Source of the DNA: Aggregatilineales bacterium
GTDB lineage: Bacteria; Chloroflexota; Anaerolineae; Aggregatilineales; Phototrophicaceae
Direction: 5' to 3'
Assembly (NCBI GenBank): GCA_029975765.1
Contig: JARKOK010000101.1
Location: 1 to 32,964 of the forward strand
Length of the DNA stretch: 32,964 nt
Shown: one piece after another, positions 8,775 through 17,800 of the stretch
Numbering within the stretch: position 1 is the stretch's first letter
How the letters are laid out: each line of letters begins with the position of its first letter
Made by a program: the position numbers and the translations under genes
The notes under the pieces: generated by a model
Told to the model about the DNA's origin: nothing
Database searches by the model: none
What the model saw: only the letters and a program-made list of their open reading frames with translations

Positions 8775-10034
8775 ATGTCTCGTTTGACATCCCGGAAGAT
8801 GGATGCTTACCGCCTGTATCTGCTGATGACGGGCGCATCATCCCTGTTTATCACGTTCGTATTTGCCGTCAACATGGTCTACCAGGTCGAGCGCGTCGGC
8901 CTGTCGCCGCTGCAACTGGTGCTGGTCGGCACGACGCTGGAAATCGCAGTCTTTCTGTTTGAAGTGCCAACGGGCATCGTGGCCGACGTTTACAGCCGCC
9001 GCCTGTCTCTCATCATCGGTTATGCGCTGATGGGCGCGGGTTTCATCGTCGAAGGGGCGGTGCCGTCATTTGCCGCGATTGTGCTGGCGCAGGTAATGTG
9101 GGGCATTGGCTATACCTTCACCAGCGGCGCGCACCAGGCCTGGATTACCGACGAAATCGGCGAGGAAAAAGTAGGCCGCGCCTTCCTGCGCTCGTCGCAG
9201 ATCGGCAGTCTGCTCGGAATCGTCGGCACGCTGATCGCCATCACGCTCGGCAGCCTGCAAATCAACCTGCCGATTGTGCTGGGTGGGGCGCTGCACATCT
9301 GGCTGGCGCTGCTGCTGGCGCTGAAGATGCCGGAAACGGGGTTCAAACCGACGCCGCGCGAAGATCGTAACACCTTCCAGCAGATGGGGCATACCCTGCG
9401 CGCGGGGGTGAAACTGATACGGGTGCGCCCGGTGCTGCTGGCGATTCTCGGCATTGGCTTTTTCTTTGGCCTGTTCAGCGAAGGGCTTGACCGCCTGGGC
9501 ACGGCGCACCTGCTGGAAAGTTTCACCCTGCCGGACTTCGGCGGTTTGCAGCCCGTCGCCTGGATGGGACTGATTGGCATTATCGGCGGCCTGCTGTCGG
9601 CGGGCGCGACACAGATCATGATGAAACGCCTGAATCTGGACAACAGCACGGCCTTAGCCCGCGTCTCGTTTGCCTTCAGCGGGGTGATGACCGCCGCCGT
9701 TTTTGTCTTCGCTATCGCCGGGAACTTTGTGCTGGCGGTGCTGGCGAACTGGGTTATTGCCGTGATGCGCTCGCTGATCGGCCCGGTTCAATCCACCTGG
9801 ATGAACCAGCATCTGGACTCCAACGTGCGGGCGACGGTGATTTCGATGAGCGGCCAGGTGGACGCTGTCGGCCAGATCGCGGGTGGGCCGCCGGTGGGTT
9901 TCATCGGCAACACCTTCGGCATCCGCGCGGCATTGGTGACGAGCAGCCTGATTCTGTCGCCGGTGCTGCTGCTGTACGCCCGCTTTTTGCGGCGGGAACG
10001 CCAGCCGGTTGAAGTGGGCGAGGTGGCTGGATAA
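8775..10034 (+). CDS. MFS transporter
   Basis: About 12 hydrophobic helices; FEVPTGIVADVYSRRLSLIIGYALMGAGF motif. Confidence 0.92.
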   Translation: MSRLTSRKMDAYRLYLLMTGASSLFITFVFAVNMVYQVERVGLSPLQLVLVGTTLEIAVFLFEVPTGIVADVYSRRLSLIIGYALMGAGFIVEGAVPSFAAIVLAQVMWGIGYTFTSGAHQAWITDEIGEEKVGRAFLRSSQIGSLLGIVGTLIAITLGSLQINLPIVLGGALHIWLALLLALKMPETGFKPTPREDRNTFQQMGHTLRAGVKLIRVRPVLLAILGIGFFFGLFSEGLDRLGTAHLLESFTLPDFGGLQPVAWMGLIGIIGGLLSAGATQIMMKRLNLDNSTALARVSFAFSGVMTAAVFVFAIAGNFVLAVLANWVIAVMRSLIGPVQSTWMNQHLDSNVRATVISMSGQVDAVGQIAGGPPVGFIGNTFGIRAALVTSSLILSPVLLLYARFLRRERQPVEVGEVAG

Positions 10035-10058
10035 ACCCATAAACATTCGCCTGATGTC

Positions 10059-10088
10059 GTCGGGGCGGGTTTCGAAACCTGCCCCGAC
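10059..10088. repeat. Long near-perfect hairpin (REP-like or bidirectional terminator)
   Basis: GTCGGGGCGGGTTT-cg-AAACCTGCCCCGAC, 14-bp stem with one G-T pair. Confidence 0.7.
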
Positions 10089-10216
10089 AACGACCACACC
10101 CGTAGGGCGCGGTCTGGTTCGGTTGTCCTACACACCCCGAATGTTCGCCTCGTTTTACAGCCGCGCCCCACCGCGTTATAAACGTGCCCGTTCCATTACA
10201 CGCAAAGGCGGGCGGC

Positions 10217-11581
10217 ATGACTTACGATCTGGTCATCAAAAACGGCACGATTGTCACGGCGGAAGCAACCTACACGGCAGACATAGGCATACGCGGCGAA
10301 CGGATCGCGGCCATTGGTGAAGGCCTGTCCGGCACGCGGGAACTGGACGCGGCGGGCAAGCTGGTCACACCCGGCGCGGTGGATGTGCATGTCCATCTGG
10401 CGCTGAATCTGGGCGGCGGGCTGGTGTCATGTGATGACTGGTTCACCGGCACGCGGGCGGCGGCCTTCGGTGGCACAACGACGATTGTGGATTTTGTGCA
10501 TCCCGAAGCCGGCGAAACGCTGGCACAGGCTTACGACCTGCGCCGCGCCGAGGCCGACCCGCAGACGACGATTGATTACGCGCTGCATATGGCGCTGGGG
10601 CCGGCGCAAATCCCGCAGTTAGGCGATCTGCCGCAGATTGTCGAACGCGGCATCACGACGTTTAAGCTGTACCTGGCCTACGGCTACTGCCTCAAGGATG
10701 GTGAACTGCTGCAAGCCCTGGAAGCGATCCGCGACGTGGGCGGCCTGCCGGTGGTTCATGCCGAGAACTGGGACGTGATTACCACGCTGATCCGGCGCCA
10801 TGTGGCGGCGGGTCGCACCGAACCGCGCTGGCATCCCCGCAGCCGTCCCGCGCCGCTGGAAGCCGAAGCCGCCGGGCGGGTAATTGATCTGGCGGCGTGG
10901 GTGGGCGTGCCGGTGCACATCTTCCACATCGGCTGCCGCGAGGTCGTGCAGCGGGTGGCGGCGGCGCGGGCCAAAGGGCTGCCGGTCTACGGCGAAACCT
11001 GCCCGCAGTATTTGTTCCTGACCGAAGCCGCCTACGACGCGCCCGGCGTGGCCGGGGCGCTGCCGGTGTGCGCGCCGCCCTTACGGACGGAAACCGACCA
11101 GGATGTTCTGTGGGCCGCGCTGGCGCAGGATGTCCTGCAACTGGTGACCACCGACCACTGCCCCTTTACGACCGAACAGAAGGCGCGCGGCTTGCAGGAT
11201 TTCAGCCGTATCCCCGGCGGCGTGCCGTCCATCGAAGCGCGATTCCCGCTGCTGTACACTTACGGCGTGCGTGCCGGGCGCATCAGCCTCAACCGCTGGG
11301 TAGACCTGTGCTGCACTACCCCGGCGCGGCTGCATCATCTGGAGCGTAAAGGCGCGCTGGCCGTTGGCTGTGACGCGGACATCGTGATTTTTGACCCCAA
11401 CCAGACCGTCACGCTGTCCACCGGCACGCTGCATGAAAATGTGGACTGGACGCCCTACAACGGCTTCACGGCGCAGGGCTGGCCGAGTGTGACGATTCAG
11501 CGCGGCGCGGTGCTGGTGGACAACGGCAGCTTTCACGGGCAGGCGGGGCAGGGGCGCTACGTGGCGCGGAAAACAAAGTAG
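10217..11581 (+). CDS. Dihydropyrimidinase / D-hydantoinase family amidohydrolase
   Basis: TYDLVIKNGTIVTAE..., DVHVHLAL metal site, GGTTTIVDFV, TTFKLYLAY, TTDHCPF; ATG at 10217 preferred over GTG 10184. Confidence 0.9.
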   Translation: MTYDLVIKNGTIVTAEATYTADIGIRGERIAAIGEGLSGTRELDAAGKLVTPGAVDVHVHLALNLGGGLVSCDDWFTGTRAAAFGGTTTIVDFVHPEAGETLAQAYDLRRAEADPQTTIDYALHMALGPAQIPQLGDLPQIVERGITTFKLYLAYGYCLKDGELLQALEAIRDVGGLPVVHAENWDVITTLIRRHVAAGRTEPRWHPRSRPAPLEAEAAGRVIDLAAWVGVPVHIFHIGCREVVQRVAAARAKGLPVYGETCPQYLFLTEAAYDAPGVAGALPVCAPPLRTETDQDVLWAALAQDVLQLVTTDHCPFTTEQKARGLQDFSRIPGGVPSIEARFPLLYTYGVRAGRISLNRWVDLCCTTPARLHHLERKGALAVGCDADIVIFDPNQTVTLSTGTLHENVDWTPYNGFTAQGWPSVTIQRGAVLVDNGSFHGQAGQGRYVARKTK

Positions 11582-11586
11582 GCTGA

Positions 11587-12036
11587 TTACCGACCGCGCA
11601 GGTAGGCATCCAGATTGGTCTGATTCTGTTTCAGCACGCCGCTGAGGGCGCGGTTCATCAGCAGGCGTTCCAGCGCGCGGCTGACGATGCCCAACCGGGG
11701 CAGCAGCCGGTAGTCCACCCGCATGTGCAGCCGCGTGCCATCTGTTTCCGGCGTGAGCGTGAGCGTCATCGTCGTCGGCAGCACCTTCGACTTCGACTCG
11801 TGTACCTGCCGTCGCAGCGGCTCGAAGGCCGTTACGCGCCAGGCAGTCACCTGCGGGAACGGCCCCAGACGGTTGTGATCGTGATACACCGCACCCAGAC
11901 CATATTCACCCGGCGTCACCACTTCCGCCCCGACCAGACCCACCACCCAGTCCGGCGTGTGGGTGATGTCGTTCAGGCTGTCCCAGACCGCCGCTGCCGG
12001 CGCATGAATGATGGTTGCCGCTTCTGCTCGTCCCAT
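11587..12036 (-). CDS. SRPBCC family protein
   Basis: EAATIIHAPAAAVWDSLNDITHTPDWVVGLVGAEVVTPGE is a typical START-like N-terminus. Confidence 0.88.
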   Translation of the reverse strand: MGRAEAATIIHAPAAAVWDSLNDITHTPDWVVGLVGAEVVTPGEYGLGAVYHDHNRLGPFPQVTAWRVTAFEPLRRQVHESKSKVLPTTMTLTLTPETDGTRLHMRVDYRLLPRLGIVSRALERLLMNRALSGVLKQNQTNLDAYLRGR

Positions 12037-12152
12037 GATTTGGTTCCCTCCATCTGATCCCCTTCATTAAACAGCGGCCAGCCGGTTTTGCCATCACACA
12101 CACGGCGTAATCAGCCCTCCGCCTTTGGGCGGAACTGGCGTACAATCAGAGG

Positions 12153-12941
12153 GTGTGGGTGAGTGGAGCAGACCGCGTGAAGTTTGATGAACTCGATGCC
12201 AGGATGCGAGTGTACGAAACGGCGCACGATCACTGCGTGCTGCCGGGGATTCACATGGTGGCGCGGCTGGATGGCCGCAGTTTCACGCGGCTCACCCGCG
12301 AAACGCACCCGTTTGCCGCGCCCTATGACGAACGTTTCCGCGATCTGATGGTGGCGACGGTTGAACACCTGATGAACTGCGGCTTTAACATCATCTACGG
12401 TTACACGCAGAGCGACGAGATTTCGCTGCTGTTTCACCGGGATGACAGCACCTTTGGCCGCAAGCTGCGGAAGATCATCTCGGTGCTGTCTGGCGAGGCC
12501 AGCGCGCAGTTTTCGCTGCGCTTGGGGCAGGCCGCCTGTTTCGACTGCCGGGTGGCGCAGCTTCCGAACAGCGAAACGGTGATTGATTATTTTCGCTGGC
12601 GGCAGGAAGACGCCAATCGCAACGCGCTCAACGGCCACTGTTACTGGACGCTGCGGCGCGATGGCCTGGACGTGGACGCGGCGACGGCAGCCCTCAAACG
12701 TATGTCGGTCGCCGATAAAAATGAGCTGTTATTTCAGCATGGCGTCAACTTCAACGACCTGCCCGACTGGCACAAACGCGGCGTTGGCCTGTACTGGGAA
12801 CTGTACGACAAACCCGGCCTGAACCCTCTGACTGGCGCGGCGGTGGTATCGAAACGCTGGCGCATCACGATTGACGACCACCTGCCGCGTAAGGATGATT
12901 ACGATACGTTTGTGCGGAAAATCATCCGGCGGGCAAATTAG
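12153..12941 (+). CDS. tRNA(His) guanylyltransferase Thg1-like protein (3'-5' polymerase family); start possibly 12177
   Basis: ARLDGRSFTRLT and YTQSDEISLLF metal/palm motifs of the Thg1 family. Confidence 0.92.
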   Translation: MWVSGADRVKFDELDARMRVYETAHDHCVLPGIHMVARLDGRSFTRLTRETHPFAAPYDERFRDLMVATVEHLMNCGFNIIYGYTQSDEISLLFHRDDSTFGRKLRKIISVLSGEASAQFSLRLGQAACFDCRVAQLPNSETVIDYFRWRQEDANRNALNGHCYWTLRRDGLDVDAATAALKRMSVADKNELLFQHGVNFNDLPDWHKRGVGLYWELYDKPGLNPLTGAAVVSKRWRITIDDHLPRKDDYDTFVRKIIRRAN

Positions 12942-12950
12942 GAGAAGTTG

Positions 12951-12974
12951 CCAGTTACCAGTTTTCAGTTTGTG
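12951..12974. repeat. Short run of CAGTT-type heptamer repeats
   Basis: gccagttaccagttttcagtttg: three successive 7-nt-spaced CAGTT units. Confidence 0.45.
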
Positions 12975-13116
12975 ATGGGCTTTTTGCCCTCAGAGTGTGA
13001 ATGTTGTTGAGGATAATGATCTGTCGAGGATTCCCCGGCGGGTTCGAGTCGGCTTTAGCCTCTGGCGGTGCGGGGCGACCGTGTAGGGTCACCCGGCGTG
13101 CGGTCATAGGGTGAGG

Positions 13117-14271
13117 ATGAATACAACGATGCCCAAAAAAGTCTTTGTCAGCGGGTGCTTCGACATGCTGCACAGCGGCCACGTCGCCTTTTTGCAGGAA
13201 GCCGCCACCTACGGCGACCTGTACGTGGCGCTCGGTTCGGACGCCACCGTGTACGACTTAAAAGGCCGCCTGCCGGTCAATAATCAGGACGAGCGCCTGT
13301 ACATGATGCAGTCGCTCACCTGTGTCAAGGAGGCGTTCATCTCCAGCGGGTCGGGGATGCTGGACTTTGTAAACGAACTGCGCCAGATCAGGCCGGATGT
13401 GTTCATCGTCAATGAAGACGGCAACACCCCGCAGAAGGAAAATCTGTGCCGCGCGGAAGGCATCGAATACCGGGTGCTGCGCCGCGAACCGTATTCCGGC
13501 CTGCCGCCGCGCTCCACAACGGCGCTGCGCTCGATTGACCTGATGCCGTACCGCATTGATCTGGCGGGCGGCTGGCTGGATCAGCCGTTTGTGTCCGAAC
13601 TGTATCCGGGGCCGGTGCTGACCATTTCGCTGGAGCCAACCATCGCTTTTAACGAACGCAGCGGGATGGCAACCAGCACGCGCAACCGCGCGCTGGATCT
13701 GTGGGGGCCAAAACTGCCGCCCGGCGACCCCGAAAAACTGGCCTATACGCTGTTCTGTTATGACAATCCGCCGGGTAAACAGATGATCTCCGGCTCGCAG
13801 GATTCTATCGGGATCGTGATGCCCGGCCTCAACCGCGCCGATTATGCCGGACAGTACTGGCCGGAGCGAATCACCACCGTACACGATGAAAACACGCTTC
13901 AGTGGATCGAGCGGACGCTGTATCTGATTCCATTGGGGCCGCGTGATGAGGATTATAATCCACTGGCGGAACGGCGCATCACCCGCGACGGCGCGAAGGC
14001 ACTGGCAGATGCCGCCAACGCCGCGTGGGATGCGATTTTGCAGCACGATCTTAAGGCGTTTGGCGCGGCGGTGCGTGGGTCGTTCGAGGCACAGATAACC
14101 ATGTTCCCGCACATGGTCAACGATCAAATTCATGATCTCATCTGCCGGTATCAGAACACGGCGCTGGGCTGGAAACTCTCCGGCGCGGGCGGTGGTGGTT
14201 ATCTCATTTTAGTAGCGGATGCTCCGGTTGACAGCGCGGTGCGGGTTGTCATCCGGCGCGGAATGGAGTGA
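13117..14271 (+). CDS. Cytidylyltransferase-like nucleotidyltransferase fused to a GHMP-kinase-like domain
   Basis: N-term VFVSGCFDMLHSGHVAFLQEA (HxGH); C-half PYRIDLAGGWLDQPF and WKLSGAGGGGYLILV (GHMP motifs 1 and 3). GTG at 13111 and ATG at 13117/13129 are alternative starts. Confidence 0.85.
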   Translation: MNTTMPKKVFVSGCFDMLHSGHVAFLQEAATYGDLYVALGSDATVYDLKGRLPVNNQDERLYMMQSLTCVKEAFISSGSGMLDFVNELRQIRPDVFIVNEDGNTPQKENLCRAEGIEYRVLRREPYSGLPPRSTTALRSIDLMPYRIDLAGGWLDQPFVSELYPGPVLTISLEPTIAFNERSGMATSTRNRALDLWGPKLPPGDPEKLAYTLFCYDNPPGKQMISGSQDSIGIVMPGLNRADYAGQYWPERITTVHDENTLQWIERTLYLIPLGPRDEDYNPLAERRITRDGAKALADAANAAWDAILQHDLKAFGAAVRGSFEAQITMFPHMVNDQIHDLICRYQNTALGWKLSGAGGGGYLILVADAPVDSAVRVVIRRGME

Positions 14272-14273
14272 AC

Positions 14274-14828
14274 ATGACGGCCAAACTGATGTGGGGCGAA
14301 CGGGTGCGGCTGGCCGCCCACGAAAAAGAGGACAATCCGATTATCCGGCGCTGGTATGATGACCCGGAATTTCCCCACCTGCTGGAATACTTCCCCGCCC
14401 GCCCGCAGCGGTTGGAGGCGGTTGAAACCGCGCTGGACAGGATGGATCATTCCGAGAAGGACTTCCTGTTCGGTATCCGCCGGCTGCCGACCGATGAATT
14501 AATCGGCCTCATCTCGCTGGAACAGATTGACTGGCCGAACGGCACGGCCTGGATGGGCATCGGCATTGGCGAGCCGCAGCACCGGGGGCAGGGTTACGGC
14601 ACGGAAGCCATCCGGCTGCTGCTGAAGTATGCCTTTCACGAAATCAACCTCCACCGCGTGCAGCTGACGGTGTTCAGCTATAACCCGGCGGCGGTCGCCA
14701 TCTACGAGAAGCTGGGTTTTGTGAAAGAAGGCGTGATGCGCGAGCGCCTGCACCGCGACGGCCAGCGCCATGATGTGCTGCTGTACAGCCTGCTGCGCCC
14801 GGAATGGGAAACACGGAACGGATTTTAG
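14274..14828 (+). CDS. GNAT family N-acetyltransferase (RimJ/RimL-like)
   Basis: GIGEPQHRGQGYGTEAIRLLLKYAFHEINLHRVQLTVFSYNPAAVAIYEKLGFVKEGVMRE. Confidence 0.93.
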   Translation: MTAKLMWGERVRLAAHEKEDNPIIRRWYDDPEFPHLLEYFPARPQRLEAVETALDRMDHSEKDFLFGIRRLPTDELIGLISLEQIDWPNGTAWMGIGIGEPQHRGQGYGTEAIRLLLKYAFHEINLHRVQLTVFSYNPAAVAIYEKLGFVKEGVMRERLHRDGQRHDVLLYSLLRPEWETRNGF

Positions 14829-14891
14829 CGATTTTAAAGCTTTCTATATATCATATTTAAAGGGGAGCGATTAAACGAAGGCTGCGGAATA

Positions 14892-17800
14892 ATGGATAAG
14901 CTCATCGGCCACCAGGTGCGCGGATACGAAATAAGCGAACAGTTGGGGGGTGGTGGTTACGGCGCGGTGTACCGGGCGTTTCAGCCTGCCGTTGGCCGGG
15001 ATGTAGCGATCAAAGTCATTCTGCCGCAGCACGCCAGCAACCCGGAATTCACCCGCCGGTTCGAGGTGGAAGCGCAGCTTGTCGCGCAGCTTGAACATCC
15101 CCACATCGTGCCGCTGTACGATTACTGGCAGGATGATCACGGCGCTTTTCTGGTGATGCGGCTGGTCAGGGGCGGCAGCCTGCGCGACCGGCTGGCCGTA
15201 CAGGGGCGGCTGGATTTAAAACAGGTGCTGCGGGTATATGACCACATCGGCGCGGCGCTGGATGTGTCTCACGCTGCTGGTGTCATTCACCGGGACATCA
15301 AGCCGGATAACATCCTGCTGGATCAGTACGACAACGCCTACCTGACCGATTTTGGCATCGCCAAAAATCTGAATCTCAACACCCAGCTTACCTTTAACGA
15401 AGACTCCATCATTGGCACACCGGCCTATCTCGCGCCGGAACAGATCCGCAACGAACCGCTGTCGTCGCAGACCGATATCTATTCCTGCGGCCTGATGCTG
15501 TACGAACTGGTCACCGGCAAACAGCCGTTTGACAGCCCCGGCATGGGCATTATTATCAGCCATCTGGAACAGCCCGTCCCCTCGGTGCTGGAGACCGACC
15601 CGGATTTACCGCCCGCCCTGGACGACATCATCCACCGCGCGGCGGCGAAAAAGGCCGCCGACCGCTATGCCAGCGTGACCGACCTGGTGCAGGAACTGCG
15701 CGAAGTCTGCGCCCCGGCTATCGTGCCGATCCTGCCCTACGAGGCGCAGCCGCGCTTCCGTGACCCCAACCGCCACGTTTTTATTGCTTATTCGGCGGGG
15801 GATACCGAGTTTATTCAACGGCTGGTCTACGATCTGGAAAGCGAGGGCATCGCGGTCTGGGCGGACAAGCAGCATTTAAAACCCGGCACACGCGGCTGGG
15901 AAGACTCCCGGCGCGAAGCGATCCGCAGCGCCTACGCGGTGCTGCTGGTCGCCTCGCCGGAAACGCGCCGTTCCAACTATGTGCTGGATGAACTGGCGAT
16001 TGCCGATATGTACGGCTGTCCGGTTTATCCGGTCTGGGCGGCGGGCGACCGCTGGGACAACCTGCTGCCGCCGGATGTCATTACCGCCGAGTACATTGAC
16101 GCGCGCGCCGACCAGTACGACTCGGCTCTGAGAGAACTGGTCATGCTGCTGGGCGTCCCGTCCGCCGTGGATGACGCCGGACGCTATGCCGAGGACGGCG
16201 CGGCGGCGGCTGAGGCGTTTGTGCCGCGCAACCCTTACAAAGGGCTGCGCGCATTCCGGGAAGCTGATCTGGCGGATTTCTTCGGGCGCGGCAGTCTGGT
16301 GAACACGCTGCTGGATACCCTGAATGACCTGTTACAACCCGGTGAAAGCCGGCTGCTGGCCGTGATCGGTCCCAGCGGCAGCGGCAAATCCAGCGTGGTG
16401 ATGGCCGGTCTGCTGCCCGCGCTGCGGCAGGGGCGGCTGCCCGACAGCGACCGCTGGACGCTGCTGCCGCCGATGGTGCCCGGCGCGCGGCCACTGGAAA
16501 ATCTGGCGCTGGCGCTGGCCGGCGTGCTGCCGACCAAAAGCACGCTGGCGCTGGAAGACGACCTGCGCAGCCCGTCGGCGCGCGGGCTGCACCTGCTGGC
16601 GCGGCAGGCGGTTGACCGCCAGAATTCGCGGCTGGTGCTGTACGTGGATCAGTTCGAGGAACTGTTTACCCAGACCGATGATGAAGCCGAACGGCAGCAG
16701 TTCATCAATCTGCTGCTGACCGCCGCCAGCGAACCGGGCGGGCCGGTAGTAGTGCTGCTCACGCTGCGCGCCGATTTTTACGACCGCCCGATGAATTATC
16801 CCGAACTGGGGCGGCTGATCGAACGCAACAGCAAGGCCGTTCTGCCCCTGTCGCTGGCGGAACTGTACAGCGTCATCCAGAAACCGGCGACCCTGCCCGA
16901 TGTGCGGCTGCAATTCGATACCGGGCTGGTGGCGGAACTGGTGTTTGAAGTACGCGGGCAGCCCGGCGGCCTGCCGCTGCTGCAATTCACGCTCGACCAG
17001 TTGTTTGAACGGCGCAGCGGCCTGCGGCTGACCAACGCCGCCTACGAAGACATCGGCGGGGTGCGCGGCGCGCTGGCAAAACACACCGAAGCAACCTATG
17101 AACGCCTGCCCTCGGACGAACACCGGCGCATGGTGCGGGGGTTGTTCCTGCGGCTGATCGAACCCGGCACGTCCGAGCAGGATACCACCCGCCGGCGCGC
17201 GCCGCGCAGCGAGCTGGTGCTGGCAGACGACCGGCAGAACCGCATCATGGATGACGTGGTGAACGCGTTCGTGACCGCCCGCCTGCTGCTGGCCGACCAG
17301 TCCAAAGGTATCACCACGATTGAACTCAGCCATGAGGCGCTGATCCGCGAATGGCCGCGCCTGAATGAATGGCTGGTGGAAGCGCGGGCGGATATTTTTA
17401 CCCAGCAGAACATCAGCGCGGATACCGCCGCCTGGATCACACGCGGACGGCGCGCCGACGACGACGGCCTGTATCGCGGGATGCTGCTGGAAGACGCGCA
17501 GAACTGGGCGGCGCGCAACCTGCCCAGCAGCGACGAAATGGCCTTCATCCAGGCGTCGGCGCAGGCCCAGGCGGCGCGGCAGGCGCGGGATGCCGCGATT
17601 GCCCGGCGGGTGCAGAATTTCCGGCGGGCGGCGGCGCTGCTGGGGGTGATGAGCGCCGTTGCGATCATCGCCTTCATCGGCGCGGTGGTGCAGGTTGGCG
17701 GGGCGCAGTCGCAGCTTGGCACGGCCACCGTCGCGCAGGGGCTGGCGATCATCTCCCAGAGTACGGCAGTCGCCCAGGTGGACGCCGCGCAGACCGATGT

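Noticed and set aside
13030-13065. GGTTCGAGTC resembling a tRNA T-arm
   Set aside because: No acceptor, D- or anticodon-arm pairing could be assembled around it.
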